Made by a program: the position numbers and the translations under genes. Positions 17,720-27,946 of a stretch of DNA of 64,000 nt are shown one piece after another (the stretch's first letter is position 1; each line of letters starts with the position of its first letter). The stretch lies in assembly GCF_016461715.1 (NCBI RefSeq), contig NZ_JAEMUI010000009.1:1-64000 (forward strand), in the 5' to 3' direction. This DNA comes from Marinomonas spartinae. GTDB taxonomy: Bacteria > Pseudomonadota > Gammaproteobacteria > Pseudomonadales > Marinomonadaceae. The notes below the pieces were generated by a model. It searched no databases and was not told where the DNA came from. It saw nothing but the letters and a program-made list of their open reading frames with translations.

Positions 17720-18601
17720 TTACAATTGTCGTAATGGCCGATGTTTGGTTGCCACCCAGTAAACAAGGCTTAATGCTAATCCAGCAAATAAACCAATCGT
17801 ATGGGCTGTATTGGCAATGCTTCCTAATCCCAGAGACTCAGGAATTTGCGTATAACCGATTCCCAGCCATACCATAAAAAAGATCATCAAGGGTTTACTG
17901 ACAATAACTGGCCAGTCTTTGCGTAGTATCGGCAACAGCCAAGCAAAGCCGATTAACCCGTAAACGACTCCTGATAACCCACCAAATAGAGGATTAGAAT
18001 CAATTTCAAACTGCAATATATTGCTGAATATCGCAATAACAATAACGCCTACTATCCAAGCAAGTGAACCAATCATTCGTTCTAAACGACGCCCCACATC
18101 CCAAACCCATAAAGCGTTAAAAACGATGTGCATGACACTAAAATGAATCAATGCCGGAGTCAGTAAACGCCAGTATTCCCCTTGAGCCAGCACATCTGAT
18201 AATGAATAGAAACGAATCTGACCGCCAAGAACGGTAAAAGGCGAAATGGTAAAATAACGCACCATTGAAAGATCCGACCCTAGCTGAGTCACAAATGCAA
18301 CAATGACCGCCGCTAACAACACACCGGCTGTGGCTGGTGCGGCTTTTATTTGTTCAACAATACTGGATGAAGACTGAGGAATGGGTTGACTAGGATCGAT
18401 TTCGACTTTATTGAGCATCTGGGGATCATCAAGCCAAATCTTCACTAACTGTGCCGCAGGTTCTTGATGGGATGGATGATTCACCCAAAGTTCACGATGC
18501 CCATCATTCACAATGATCCTATGAGACATTTTTAATCGCCACAACGTTTGGCTTAATAAAGATGGGTCTTCATTCGCTGAAAATTGATAAACTAGATACA
18601 T
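17720..18601 (-). CDS. GlpG-type rhomboid intramembrane protease
   Basis: This 293-residue inner-membrane serine protease has a soluble N-terminal domain like that of GlpG (about 1-80), then six membrane segments. The catalytic serine lies in GGLSG (S210) and the histidine in NTAHTIG (H267). N162 in HIVFNALWVWDVG marks the oxyanion region, and WR at the L1 loop is present. I chose the ATG at 18601 (MYLVYQFSAN, GlpG-like). The longer frame starts with TTG at 18649, only 3 bp from the nadK stop. It follows nadK by about 50 bp and is probably cotranscribed. Confidence 0.9.
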   Translation of the reverse strand: MYLVYQFSANEDPSLLSQTLWRLKMSHRIIVNDGHRELWVNHPSHQEPAAQLVKIWLDDPQMLNKVEIDPSQPIPQSSSSIVEQIKAAPATAGVLLAAVIVAFVTQLGSDLSMVRYFTISPFTVLGGQIRFYSLSDVLAQGEYWRLLTPALIHFSVMHIVFNALWVWDVGRRLERMIGSLAWIVGVIVIAIFSNILQFEIDSNPLFGGLSGVVYGLIGFAWLLPILRKDWPVIVSKPLMIFFMVWLGIGYTQIPESLGLGSIANTAHTIGLFAGLALSLVYWVATKHRPLRQL

Positions 18602-18652
18602 GGTCTGAGTGACACCTCTTATCCTATTGTTAGATACAACGTTAGACAATCG

Positions 18653-19534
18653 CTAGGATTTATAACTGGACTGCCAACCTAACTTGTCACGACATACATC
18701 GTAAAAATCATGGGTTTTAGGGTGTATTAAGCGAATGCCACCTGCTTTTTTAGTGATATGAATTTCATCCCCAGGTGCCGTTGTTATATTCAATTGGCCA
18801 TCACAGCTAACACTTGGGTAGGTGAGATTTGTCTCACAGACCACGATGCGAATGCGCGCATTCGCATCAATAACAATCGGGCGATTACTCAATGTATGTG
18901 GGTGCATAGGCACTAATACTAGGGCATCTAATTTAGGTAGCATAATAGGGCCACCTGCTGACAGAGCATAAGCAGTAGAACCTGTTGGAGTGGCAACAAT
19001 CAGACCATCTGACTTTTGGTTCATGACGAACTGGTCATCAATGAATAAATCAAAGCGGATCATCCGCGCCGATTTGCCTGGATGAAGCACCAAATCGTTT
19101 AATGCGATACCTTCACCACTCGGTCTATTTTGACGCTTTATCTTCGCTTCGATCATAAAGCGTTTTTCTTCGTAGTATTCACCACGAAAAATAGGCTCTA
19201 ACTCTTCTTTCAATGCATAAGGCGAAATATCCGTTAAAAACCCTAGCGTGCCACGGTTAATACCAATAACAGGAATGTCATAATTACAAATGGCTCTAGC
19301 CGCACCGAGAAAACTTCCATCTCCTCCTACGACCATGACCAAGTCACATTCATTCCCCAACTCCTTTAACGGAGAAGAAGCCACCTTAAGGCCAGGCATC
19401 ATGGCCGCTAATCCTGTTTCAAGTACAGGTTGTGAGCCCTTCTCGGCAAGGTACTCCATCAAACTTTTAACTGTCTCTAGGATTTGTGACTTATCTAATC
19501 GAGCAATTATGCCAACACGTCTAAAAAGACTCAT
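18653..19534 (-). CDS. nadK: NAD kinase
   Basis: NadK makes NADP from NAD and ATP in the cytoplasm. It is 293 residues long, close to E. coli NadK (292). The catalytic GGDG motif is at 70-73. ALNDLVLH, the glycine-rich TPTGSTAYALSAGGPI and the C-terminal SCDG motif are present. AGAAAGAGA precedes the ATG. The rhomboid gene follows on the same strand. Confidence 0.96.
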   Translation of the reverse strand: MSLFRRVGIIARLDKSQILETVKSLMEYLAEKGSQPVLETGLAAMMPGLKVASSPLKELGNECDLVMVVGGDGSFLGAARAICNYDIPVIGINRGTLGFLTDISPYALKEELEPIFRGEYYEEKRFMIEAKIKRQNRPSGEGIALNDLVLHPGKSARMIRFDLFIDDQFVMNQKSDGLIVATPTGSTAYALSAGGPIMLPKLDALVLVPMHPHTLSNRPIVIDANARIRIVVCETNLTYPSVSCDGQLNITTAPGDEIHITKKAGGIRLIHPKTHDFYDVCRDKLGWQSSYKS

Positions 19535-19670
19535 TTAGTATTCTCTTTCTCATCTACTGGTGTCATTCGTCTGATCTAGCAGGGGATTGTTATGCTCTTT
19601 TTATTGCCTGCGTGCCGCGCCACTTTAACATGAAGCAGGCTATGACCGCTATCTGGTGATCTATCTTGTT

Positions 19671-20588
19671 TTAGGCATAACCACGCCAACCTTGCAACCC
19701 GCCGGTATGAATTAGCAATGTTCGTCGATAGGGCCAGTCTCCTTTATGCCATTGCTTCATAACATAAAAAAGGGTCTTGCAAGTATATATTGGATCTAAC
19801 GGCAGGTCTGGATTCACCGCGTTGCATTCGTCAATAAATTCCAGCAGAGACCCACTGTGTTTGGCAAACCCACCTTCATGAGCCTCGGAGTGAAAAAATA
19901 AGCGTTTGTCCAAGGCCAGTTCAGTCTGTGTGCTATTCATTGTCTTTAATGACAAGGCTAGCGCTAAGATATCAGCTCGTTGATGCTCAGCTCCTTTTAA
20001 GGCACTGATAACGTGTAGATCAACCGGTTGTGGATGTGATAATAACCCTGCTGCGGTCGTCCCCGTTCCGGCAGATACCACCCAAGCATCATATTGATTA
20101 TCTAAGGCCTCAATATGTTTTGCCCAATCAAGACAGCCTTTGGCACCTAGCTCACCGCCACCACCTTCTGGAATCCAATAAACATCGCCGTATAATGCAT
20201 TAATTTGCTTTACCACATCCGCATGCAAGCCACGCTTATAGTCTCGCCTTAACGCAGGCCACAGTTCAACACCATTCCAAACCACATCACGTAATGTTGG
20301 TGTTAACCGTGGATGGAGTTCTCCTCGTATCACGGCAAGTGCTTTAAATTCTAGGTGAGTATTAAGCGTCTGGGCGAATGCATGAAGATGATTTGAGTAT
20401 GGGCCCCCTAATGAAGCTATGTACTTCGCTTGGCGTGCTTGAGCTTCTAACAGATGATATTTCAGTTTATGCCACTTATTACCCGGCGCATAAGGGTGTT
20501 CAAGATCACCACGATAGACAAAGAACTGGCCTTGCCTATGCAGATTTTCATAACGCTTAGGAATGATAAAGGGTTGAATAATGGACAA
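19671..20588 (-). CDS. PLP-dependent ACC deaminase / D-cysteine desulfhydrase family enzyme
   Basis: This is a fold-type II PLP enzyme of about 305 residues. RGDLEHPYAPGNKWHKLKYH carries the Schiff-base lysine (GNK), ASLGGPYSNHLHAFA binds the cofactor phosphate or substrate, and VVSAGTGTTAAGLL is the PLP phosphate loop. The exact substrate (1-aminocyclopropane-1-carboxylate, D-cysteine or other) cannot be read from sequence. The frame is open back to ATG 20666, but residues 20-27 of that version would be encoded by a terminator-like hairpin. Homologues have about 25 residues before RGD, so I prefer TTG 20588, with GAGG 7 nt upstream in the hairpin's 3' arm. Confidence 0.82.
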   Translation of the reverse strand: MSIIQPFIIPKRYENLHRQGQFFVYRGDLEHPYAPGNKWHKLKYHLLEAQARQAKYIASLGGPYSNHLHAFAQTLNTHLEFKALAVIRGELHPRLTPTLRDVVWNGVELWPALRRDYKRGLHADVVKQINALYGDVYWIPEGGGGELGAKGCLDWAKHIEALDNQYDAWVVSAGTGTTAAGLLSHPQPVDLHVISALKGAEHQRADILALALSLKTMNSTQTELALDKRLFFHSEAHEGGFAKHSGSLLEFIDECNAVNPDLPLDPIYTCKTLFYVMKQWHKGDWPYRRTLLIHTGGLQGWRGYA

Positions 20589-20615
20589 AAAAAAGCCTCG
20601 ATGGTTAGTCGAGGC
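20587..20615 (-). promoter_or_regulatory. terminator-like hairpin at the 5' end of the PLP-enzyme gene
   Basis: On the minus strand GCCTCGA and TCGAGGC (20615-20609 and 20601-20595) pair around a 7-nt loop and are followed by eight T (20594-20587). No leftward gene lies upstream for it to terminate. A -10-like TAGAAT lies at 20623-20618, just before it. It looks like an attenuator or a ribosome-binding-site-masking stem in the leader. Confidence 0.6.
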
Positions 20616-20796
20616 GAATTCTAGCACATATTGAAGGGAGCAAAATAAGGGAATATTCCACTGCATTCTCGTTATTTGACCTCAGCCCTTAAAATAAGTT
20701 CAACAGTAAGGCAAAGATAATAGAGAACAAATGTCCCTATGCATGGCATTTCTTTGTTAAAATTTTGGCAGTCATCATTAACGGAGTAAAAGATAC

Positions 20797-23700
20797 ATGA
20801 TTCCATCTCTTTCTGAAGTCTCGCCCGTTCAGGCTAAATACCTCTCGTTTATTGAGCGCCTGAAGGCTTCAGGATTTTCAGGGGATACCAATCCTGATTA
20901 TGCTAACCGGATTGTCTTGTCAACGGACAATTCCATTTACCAAATCTTGCCTCAAGGGGTTATTTACCCCAAATCCGCTGAAGATCTGCAATGTCTAGTT
21001 AAGCTGAGTAATGAGGACGCTTTTCACGATATTGTGCTCAGTCCTCGTGGTGGTGGCACTGGTACGAATGGTCAATCTCTCACGGATGGTTTGATTGTTG
21101 ACTTGTCTAAATACATGAATCGTATTCTTGAGATCAATGTAGAAGAAGGTTGGGCGCGTGTCGAAGCGGGAGTGGTAAAAGATCAGCTCAACAAAGCTAT
21201 TAAGCCTCATGGGTTATTTTTTGCGCCTGAATTATCGACCAGTAACCGGGCCACGATCGGTGGTATGATCAATACTGACGCGAGTGGACAAGGCTCAGTA
21301 ATGTATGGCAAAACGCGAGATCATGTACTGTCACTCAAAACGGTTTTTTTAGATGGTACATTACATGAGTCGGCTGCCATCAATGATGATACATTAGAGA
21401 AAATTAAGTCTGGAAGCGATTACGTTGCCCATGCCCATCGGGTAATTGATTCGATTCAAAAAACGAAGCAGCAAGAGATCAGTGACACTTTCCCTGAATT
21501 AAATCGTTGTTTAACGGGTTACGACTTGGCCCACATCCGCACGGACGATGGAAAGTTTAATTTAAACTCAATTCTATGTGGTTCCGAAGGCACGTTAGGG
21601 TTTATTGTCGAAGCGAAAGTTAACTTGCTGCCGATCCCAACCTATGCGGCCTTAGTGAACATCCGCTACGATAGCTTCGAGGGCTCCCTTCGCCACGCTC
21701 GGGAATTATTAGCGGCCAAACCGGCCTCTATTGAAACAGTCGACTCAAAAGTGCTGGGCTTAGCGAAAGGCGACATTATTTGGGGTTCTGTCTCTGAGTT
21801 CTTTCCCGAAAATGAAGATGAAAACATTCAAGGAATCAATCTTGTTGAATACACGGGAAATGATGAGCAGGAAGTCGCTAAGCGCATCAAGGTGCTGACA
21901 GACAAGCTAGATGACGCGAATAAAGAAGGATCTGGAAGTAGCGCTCTAGGCTACACCGTTGCTATGGGGCATGAAAATGTCAATAAGCTTTGGGCAATGC
22001 GTAAAAAATCCGTTGGACTGTTAGGCAATGCCAAAGGAGAAAAACGTCCGATTCCATTTGTTGAAGACACCGCCGTGCCTCCGGAAAATCTCGCGGACTT
22101 TATCATGGAATTTCGTGCTGTCTTAGACAGTTACAAGGTTCAATATGGCATGTTTGGTCATGTTGATGCAGGTGTTTTACACGTTCGCCCTGCGTTGGAC
22201 TTAAAAGATGAATCCCAAGAACCGATGATTCGCGAGATCACCGATAAAGTGGTCGCTTTAACACAAAAGTATCATGGTTTGCTCTGGGGGGAACATGGTA
22301 AAGGGGTTCGCTCTGAATATTCGCCCTCCTTCTTTGGTGAACTTTACCCCAGCATTCAACAAGTCAAAGGAGCCTTTGATCCCAGAAACCAGCTCAACCC
22401 AGGTAAAATAGCCACGCCATTTGAACTGGGTGCTGATCTTCTTAAAATTGATAACGTGCCGTTACGCGGTCAATTTGATCGACAAATTCCCTTGCACAAT
22501 CGAGATCAGTTTAAAGAAGGTATGTACTGTAATGGCAATGGCGCCTGTTACAACTTTGACCCCAATGATGCCATGTGCCCTTCTTGGAAAGGTACACGCG
22601 ATCGTCGTCATTCGCCAAAGGGGCGAGCTTCACTGATGCGTGAATGGCTGCGCAGTATGAGTGAACATGGCGTGGATACGCTAAAAGCGAGTCAAGACAT
22701 AAAAAACAGCCACTTTATATGGCGGTTTATTCCTCGCTTAAAAAATACGCTGGCCAAGCGTCGTGGACAATATGACTTTTCTAACGAAGTGCATGAGTCG
22801 ATGATGGGCTGCTTGGCATGTAAATCTTGCGTTGGGCAATGTCCTATTAAGGTTGATGTGCCAGAGTTTCGCGCCAAATTCTTAGAGCTCTATTACAGCC
22901 GCTACCTACGTCCTGCAAAGGATTATCTCATTGGCTCTCTCGAGTTTATGATGCCAACGCTCTCCCTGTTTCCGCAGCCATATAATTGGCTGGTTAAGAA
23001 CCGTTGGATCAATCAACTGAGCAGTAAATACTTTGGCTTAACTGATAGTCCGGCGTTGAGCACGCTCAACCTAAAAAAAGAAATGTCGCGTCGAGGCATA
23101 CGCTTGGCTACGCCTATGGCCATCGAATCACTCAGCCCTAAAGATAGAAAGCGTGCCGTTATCGTTGTCCAGGATGCCTTCACCAGCTATTTTGAGACGG
23201 AATTGGTGCTGGATACTATGGAAATGCTGACCCGCCTTGGTTTCCAAGCCTATCTTGCCCCTTACCTACCAAATGGTAAACCCCTGCATGTTCATGGTTT
23301 CATGAAAGCGTTTGAGAAGGCCGCCCGTAAAAATCTCGACATGTTGCAAAGCTTGTCGTTTTACGGCTTGCCTTTTGTTGGTATTGATCCTTCAATGACC
23401 CTTACTTATCGATCAGAATACAGCAAAACCTTTGGCGATAGCCGTCCAATCCCTACGGTTCAACTCATGCAGGAATGGTTGGCAGAGCAAGCCGAACATT
23501 TACAAAATCAGCCTCTTTGTGGAGATGGCAGCACTTACCATTTGATGACTCATTGCACGGAAAAAACCAATGCAGCAGGATCGATCAAGAATTGGCAAGA
23601 GGTATACAAACTGCTTGGCTTGACGCTAAAGGTTGAAAATGTAGGTTGCTGTGGTATGGCTGGAACCTACGGCCATGAAGCCAATAACGTAGACACTTCT

Positions 23701-23877
23701 AAAGTCATTTATGAACTGTCTTGGAAAGAAAAAATACATGACCCAACCCTTGCTGGTAAACTTGTTGCTACAGGGTATTCTTGCCGTAGTCAGGCAAAGC
23801 GTTTGGATGATGCAGCACTCCCCCATCCTGTCCAGATACTGCTGAAACATATTAAACAATCGGCGGTGACTTCGTAA
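20797..23877 (+). CDS. ydiJ: YdiJ-type FAD / 4Fe-4S dehydrogenase (D-2-hydroxyglutarate/D-lactate type)
   Basis: The 1026 residues match E. coli YdiJ (1018) throughout. There is an FAD-binding (PCMH) domain at about 45-280 (SPRGGGTGTNGQ) and a C-terminal FAD-oxidase domain to about 545 (GMFGHVDAGVLHVRP). A cysteine-rich segment lies near 577-593, a ferredoxin motif CLACKSCVGQCP near 670, and a CCG domain with GCCGMAGTYGHE near 950. YdiJ homologues oxidise D-2-hydroxy acids; D-2-hydroxyglutarate has been reported as a substrate. Electrons leave via Fe-S clusters, probably to quinone. The ATG follows GGAG, and a strong terminator follows the gene. Confidence 0.93.
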   Translation: MIPSLSEVSPVQAKYLSFIERLKASGFSGDTNPDYANRIVLSTDNSIYQILPQGVIYPKSAEDLQCLVKLSNEDAFHDIVLSPRGGGTGTNGQSLTDGLIVDLSKYMNRILEINVEEGWARVEAGVVKDQLNKAIKPHGLFFAPELSTSNRATIGGMINTDASGQGSVMYGKTRDHVLSLKTVFLDGTLHESAAINDDTLEKIKSGSDYVAHAHRVIDSIQKTKQQEISDTFPELNRCLTGYDLAHIRTDDGKFNLNSILCGSEGTLGFIVEAKVNLLPIPTYAALVNIRYDSFEGSLRHARELLAAKPASIETVDSKVLGLAKGDIIWGSVSEFFPENEDENIQGINLVEYTGNDEQEVAKRIKVLTDKLDDANKEGSGSSALGYTVAMGHENVNKLWAMRKKSVGLLGNAKGEKRPIPFVEDTAVPPENLADFIMEFRAVLDSYKVQYGMFGHVDAGVLHVRPALDLKDESQEPMIREITDKVVALTQKYHGLLWGEHGKGVRSEYSPSFFGELYPSIQQVKGAFDPRNQLNPGKIATPFELGADLLKIDNVPLRGQFDRQIPLHNRDQFKEGMYCNGNGACYNFDPNDAMCPSWKGTRDRRHSPKGRASLMREWLRSMSEHGVDTLKASQDIKNSHFIWRFIPRLKNTLAKRRGQYDFSNEVHESMMGCLACKSCVGQCPIKVDVPEFRAKFLELYYSRYLRPAKDYLIGSLEFMMPTLSLFPQPYNWLVKNRWINQLSSKYFGLTDSPALSTLNLKKEMSRRGIRLATPMAIESLSPKDRKRAVIVVQDAFTSYFETELVLDTMEMLTRLGFQAYLAPYLPNGKPLHVHGFMKAFEKAARKNLDMLQSLSFYGLPFVGIDPSMTLTYRSEYSKTFGDSRPIPTVQLMQEWLAEQAEHLQNQPLCGDGSTYHLMTHCTEKTNAAGSIKNWQEVYKLLGLTLKVENVGCCGMAGTYGHEANNVDTSKVIYELSWKEKIHDPTLAGKLVATGYSCRSQAKRLDDAALPHPVQILLKHIKQSAVTS

Positions 23878-23918
23878 GGCAGAGCGTCTCATAAGGATGT
23901 CTCTAACTTGTTCTTGCT

Positions 23919-23950
23919 AATCGAGCCAGTTGATATCTGGCTCGATTTAT
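23919..23950 (+). terminator. terminator after ydiJ
   Basis: AATCGAGCCAG (23919-23929) and CTGGCTCGATT (23937-23947) form an 11-bp stem with a 7-nt loop, followed by TATTT. It lies between ydiJ and the methyltransferase gene, whose ribosome-binding site AAAGGA starts right after it. Some read-through may feed the next gene. Confidence 0.85.
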
Positions 23951-23963
23951 TTAAAGGAAAACC

Positions 23964-24710
23964 ATGAATTATCTTAATTTGCTTCATGACAGTGCGGACG
24001 AGTTCGGTCCCATTCGTGTTTATGACGATGGGAAGTTTCGTATTTTATCTTTTGCTGATGGGGACGAGCAAAGTCGTATCAAATTAGCGACGCCCCATAT
24101 ATTGCAACATGAGTACACGCAGGCCATGACGCTAACCTTATTGTTTTGTCAACAGCCCAAACGAGTAGGCATATTAGGTTTGGGGGGCGGAACCTTGTTA
24201 AGTGCGTTTTACCACGCAATACCCAGCATACAAATTACCGCAGTAGAATTAAGAGAAGAAGTGATTGAATCGGCCAAAATGTACTTCAAGGTACCACAAG
24301 GCAAACGTATTCAAATCGAACACGCTGATGCCCAAGAGTACATTAAAAAAGGTTTTAATCGAAAGGTCGACATTCTAATGACAGACCTTTATAACACAGA
24401 TGGCATGGAGCACGGTGTTCTAGAAAAAAGCTTTATTGAAAACTGTGCCAGACAGATCAAAGAAGACGGTTGGTTGGCTCTTAACTGTTGGTTAAGCCAT
24501 AAAGATGACCCCCATTTAGTGTCGACATTAAAAGCCTCATTCTCGGATATTCGCGCATTAGACACAGGTAGTGGTAACTGGGTCGTGTTAGCAGGCAAAA
24601 TTAAGAATGAGATGAACAGCAAAGAGCTAAAGGCCATCGCTCAGAAAGTAAGCCAACAGCTTGGTTTCCCACTCAATAAGTGGTTATCTCGGCTTTACAC
24701 TATTGAATAA
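23964..24710 (+). CDS. spermidine-synthase-like methyltransferase-fold protein
   Basis: This 248-residue protein has a Rossmann core of the spermine/spermidine synthase family. VGILGLGGGTLLSAF (about 68-82) is the glycine motif, VELREEV the acidic motif II, and DILMTDLYN motif IV. The N-terminal beta domain typical of true SpeE is short, and the polyamine-site residues are not convincing. It may be an uncharacterised aminopropyl- or methyltransferase. AAAGGA precedes the ATG. It lies directly downstream of the ydiJ terminator and is followed by a shared terminator with pgm. Confidence 0.78.
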   Translation: MNYLNLLHDSADEFGPIRVYDDGKFRILSFADGDEQSRIKLATPHILQHEYTQAMTLTLLFCQQPKRVGILGLGGGTLLSAFYHAIPSIQITAVELREEVIESAKMYFKVPQGKRIQIEHADAQEYIKKGFNRKVDILMTDLYNTDGMEHGVLEKSFIENCARQIKEDGWLALNCWLSHKDDPHLVSTLKASFSDIRALDTGSGNWVVLAGKIKNEMNSKELKAIAQKVSQQLGFPLNKWLSRLYTIE

Positions 24711-24752
24711 CAATAACTTTTCGCTTACTTATGCATGACACCCTAAATAATA

Positions 24753-24782
24753 CAAAAAGGACGCATGCGAGCGTCCTTTTTG
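24753..24782 (+). terminator. bidirectional terminator between the methyltransferase gene and pgm
   Basis: CAAAAAGGACGC (24753-24764) and GCGTCCTTTTTG (24771-24782) pair perfectly around a 6-nt loop. It lies between convergent genes and has both A and T tracts. Confidence 0.93.
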
Positions 24783-24815
24783 TATCTCATGTAGAGAGAG
24801 CATTGTTTATGTACA

Positions 24816-26462
24816 CTAAGCAGGCAGAACACTGTCAACTAAGGCTTTCGCTTCTGTTTCCAGTTCCGCTAAATGCTCTTCTGAGATAAAGCTTTCCAAA
24901 TAAATTTTATAAACATTTTCTGTTCCTGATGGGCGAGCAGCAAACCAGCCATTTTGTGTCGACACCTTCAAACCACCAATGGCGGCATTATTCCCTGGTG
25001 CATGAGTTAATACACTCACAATATCTTCACCTGCAAGCGTTGTTTGCGTAACGTCTTTTTTATCTAGGGCACCAAGAATGTTTTTTTGCTCAGGAGTGGC
25101 GACCACATCAATGCGTTTATAATAGGGTTTACCATACTTAGCCACTTGCTCTTCGTATAAGGTTTGTGGATCTTTGCCTGTCACCGCTAAAATCTCAGCA
25201 GCCAGCAAGGCCATAATAAATCCATCCTTATCTGTCGTCCAAACTGATCCATCGTGACGCAGGAAAGAAGCGCCAGCACTCTCTTCTCCTCCAAACGCCA
25301 TCGAGCCATCAAAGAGCCCCTCAACATACCACTTGAAGCCGACAGGAACTTCGCATAACTGGCGGCCTAAGCCTTCGACCACTCTGTCTATCATGCCACT
25401 GGATACGAGGGTTTTACCAAACTTAATGTCTTTCGACCAAGCCGGACGATGGGATGACAAATACTCAATTGCTACCGCTAAATAGGCATTGGGGTTCATC
25501 AAACCAAAACCTGAACAGACAATGCCATGGCGGTCATAATCAGGATCATTGCCCACGGCAATATCAAAATTATCTTTCAATTTCAGCAAGTTCTGCATGG
25601 AATACGGGGATGAACAATCCATGCGAATTCGACCATCTTTATCAAGTGGCATAAAACGAAATGTTGGGTCCACTTCATTGTTTACGACAGTGATGTCTAA
25701 TCCATACTTCTGCGCTATAGGGCCCCAGAAATGAATGCCTGAACCACCCATTGGATCAACACCAATTTTAACGCCAGCCTTAGCAATCGCAGGCATATTA
25801 ATTACGTTTTCAAGGTCATCAACATAATGTTGAATGTAATCAAACTCTTCGACCAGCCCTGAGGCCACTATTTCTTCATTCGAAAAAGATTTCACATCGA
25901 GCAGTTCACTTGCCAACAAAGCATTGGCCCGCTTAGCAATCCAATCGGTAATATCTTTGTCAGCCGGGCCCCCTTTTATAGAATTATATTTAAAACCACC
26001 GTCTTCTGGTGGGTTGTGTGATGGCGTAATGACAATACCATCACTTCTATCGGCCTGGGGGGCCTTGGCATTATGCGTTAATATGGCATGAGAAATAACC
26101 GGTGTGGGCGTAAAGCCACCGCCTGTTTGCACTCGTACCCGAATACTGTTTGCCGTTAAAACACTTAGTGCCGTTTGAAAAGCTGACTCAGATAACGCAT
26201 GAGTGTCTTTCCCTAAATACAAAGGCCCTTGAATAGCCTGACTTTGTCGATAATCAGCGATGGCTTGGCTAATGGCTAAAATATGATTCTCATTAAAGCT
26301 AGACTGGAAAGCACTGCCACGATGTCCAGACGTACCAAAACTTACCTGTTGAGATGAAACCGAAGCGTTTGGTTTTTCCATAAAATATGCCGTCATTAGT
26401 TCTGGAATATTCACTAATGAGCCCTGTTCGGCCAACAGCCCAGCACGTGGATGAATTGCCAT
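24816..26462 (-). CDS. pgm: phosphoglucomutase (alpha-D-glucose specific)
   Basis: Pgm interconverts glucose-1-phosphate and glucose-6-phosphate. The product is 548 residues (E. coli Pgm 546). The phospho-serine loop [15 protein letters not shown] lies near residue 145, the metal loop DPDYDRHGI near 305, the sugar-binding [10 protein letters not shown] near 395, and the phosphate loop [12 protein letters not shown] at the C-terminus. All four catalytic loops are intact. It is monocistronic, ends at the shared terminator, and is divergent from the patatin gene. Confidence 0.95.
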   Translation of the reverse strand: MAIHPRAGLLAEQGSLVNIPELMTAYFMEKPNASVSSQQVSFGTSGHRGSAFQSSFNENHILAISQAIADYRQSQAIQGPLYLGKDTHALSESAFQTALSVLTANSIRVRVQTGGGFTPTPVISHAILTHNAKAPQADRSDGIVITPSHNPPEDGGFKYNSIKGGPADKDITDWIAKRANALLASELLDVKSFSNEEIVASGLVEEFDYIQHYVDDLENVINMPAIAKAGVKIGVDPMGGSGIHFWGPIAQKYGLDITVVNNEVDPTFRFMPLDKDGRIRMDCSSPYSMQNLLKLKDNFDIAVGNDPDYDRHGIVCSGFGLMNPNAYLAVAIEYLSSHRPAWSKDIKFGKTLVSSGMIDRVVEGLGRQLCEVPVGFKWYVEGLFDGSMAFGGEESAGASFLRHDGSVWTTDKDGFIMALLAAEILAVTGKDPQTLYEEQVAKYGKPYYKRIDVVATPEQKNILGALDKKDVTQTTLAGEDIVSVLTHAPGNNAAIGGLKVSTQNGWFAARPSGTENVYKIYLESFISEEHLAELETEAKALVDSVLPA

Positions 26463-26678
26463 GTCTCAAATGCCTCTTAAGAAAATGATACGAATTAGTG
26501 TGTCTTATTATTATGACGGTTTCAACGGCCATGCCAAGTGTTTTCCATGATGACTCAATCACTTACTGGGATGATTGCATTACAAAATAATCCAAAAATA
26601 CGATGGAAACCTTCTTTCCCGACTTTCCTGAGAGCACGACTTAAGCCATACTCAGAATAAAAAGGATGGTTTTGATCT

Positions 26679-27851
26679 ATGATGAATCAAAATGCGCTTA
26701 TTCTTTCAGGGGGAGGAGCTCGTGCGGCTTACCAAGTTGGCGTGCTTTCCGCTATAGGTAGAATGGTGGTAAAAGGCAGCCCGCTTCCTTTTCCAATTCT
26801 CTGTGGCACTTCCGCCGGAGCCCTTAACGCTACTATGTTGGCCACCAATGCAGGGAACTTTACCAAAGCCGTTTCTAAATTAGCTTTTGTCTGGCGTCAT
26901 TTAACCCCGGAAAGAATCTATAATATGGGGCGTTGGCCGATTGCGACCTCGATTACCAAAACACTCATTTCATTATTTCATACACAAAACCACGCAACAC
27001 CAATAGCCTTGATGGACAACGCTCCGCTAAGAGAGCTTCTCGATAATTTTCTTGATTTTTCAAACATTGATACCGCTATTGCAAACAGGAATTTAATTGC
27101 ATTGGCGGTCACCGCCATGAGCTACAGTACAGGGGAATCGACTACTTTTATGCAGGGCTCGGATATGATAGGACCTTGGCATGACAACAGGCGGCGTGGC
27201 ATTCTCGAGAATATCACCACTGAACATTTGTTAGCGTCCAGTGCAATTCCTGGCATCTTTCCCGCCCAGAAGGTTCAGAATCACTTTTATGGAGATGGTG
27301 CCATCAGACAAAAATCGGCGATTTACCCTGCCATTAAAATGGGAGCGAAAAAACTCTTTATTATAGGGGTCAGCGGCAACCGTCGAGCCAACCTTCAATC
27401 CGATCTCCCCGACGAATACTCAGCGCCAAGTGTCGCGCAAATATTAGGCCAGCTACTAAACAGTGCGTTTATTGACAACCTTGAGGATGACATTCATCAA
27501 CTGGAGATTATGAATCAGTTAATTCAAGATATTCCGAAAGACAAGCGTGGGCCTTACGAACTCCCTTCAGAAACGTTGATAATTTCACCATCAGAAGAAG
27601 TAAACGCCATTGCGGAACATTACATCGACACCCTTCCTAAAAACATTCGAGTACTTATTAAAGCAACGGGGGGATCTATTTCCCAAACGGCCAGTTCTGC
27701 AGCCAGCTACTTACTCTTCACGCCAGAGTATTGTAAGGCCATGATGGAGCTTGGTTATAAAGATGCCATGCTTGAAAAAGAGAACATTCTTAAATTTTTT
27801 GAAAACGACGAACAGAATACAACTTCTAGTAATAAAGCAATGGTTTATTAA
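26679..27851 (+). CDS. patatin-like phospholipase
   Basis: This is a 390-residue patatin-fold serine hydrolase. The oxyanion loop is SGGGARAAYQVG (10-21), the nucleophile is in GTSAG (S45), and the catalytic aspartate is in YGDGAIRQ (about 207), with A in place of the usual second G of DGG/DGA. The substrate is probably a membrane or storage lipid ester. There is no signal peptide, so it should be cytoplasmic or peripheral to the membrane. The first two codons are both ATG and either may be used. The shared terminator with aceF follows. Confidence 0.88.
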   Translation: MMNQNALILSGGGARAAYQVGVLSAIGRMVVKGSPLPFPILCGTSAGALNATMLATNAGNFTKAVSKLAFVWRHLTPERIYNMGRWPIATSITKTLISLFHTQNHATPIALMDNAPLRELLDNFLDFSNIDTAIANRNLIALAVTAMSYSTGESTTFMQGSDMIGPWHDNRRRGILENITTEHLLASSAIPGIFPAQKVQNHFYGDGAIRQKSAIYPAIKMGAKKLFIIGVSGNRRANLQSDLPDEYSAPSVAQILGQLLNSAFIDNLEDDIHQLEIMNQLIQDIPKDKRGPYELPSETLIISPSEEVNAIAEHYIDTLPKNIRVLIKATGGSISQTASSAASYLLFTPEYCKAMMELGYKDAMLEKENILKFFENDEQNTTSSNKAMVY

Positions 27852-27892
27852 GTCGGCTAAGAAGTTTGAACGGACATATCGACAAAGTAAAA

Positions 27893-27922
27893 ACAAAAAA
27901 AACCGCTCAGTGAGCGGTTTTT
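27893..27922 (+). terminator. bidirectional terminator between the patatin gene and aceF
   Basis: AAACCGCTC and GAGCGGTTT form a tight stem (about 27900-27920) flanked by a long A run and by T. It lies between convergent genes. Confidence 0.88.
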
Positions 27923-27946
27923 AGTGTCGAATTTAGCGAAACGACA

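Noticed and set aside
18602..18649. Longer N-terminus for the rhomboid protease
   Set aside because: It begins with TTG right at the nadK stop. The ATG at 18601 matches the GlpG N-terminal pattern.
23626..23892. 88-residue minus-strand ORF at the ydiJ 3' end
   Set aside because: It is antisense to the CCG domain of ydiJ with no start signal; a shadow frame.
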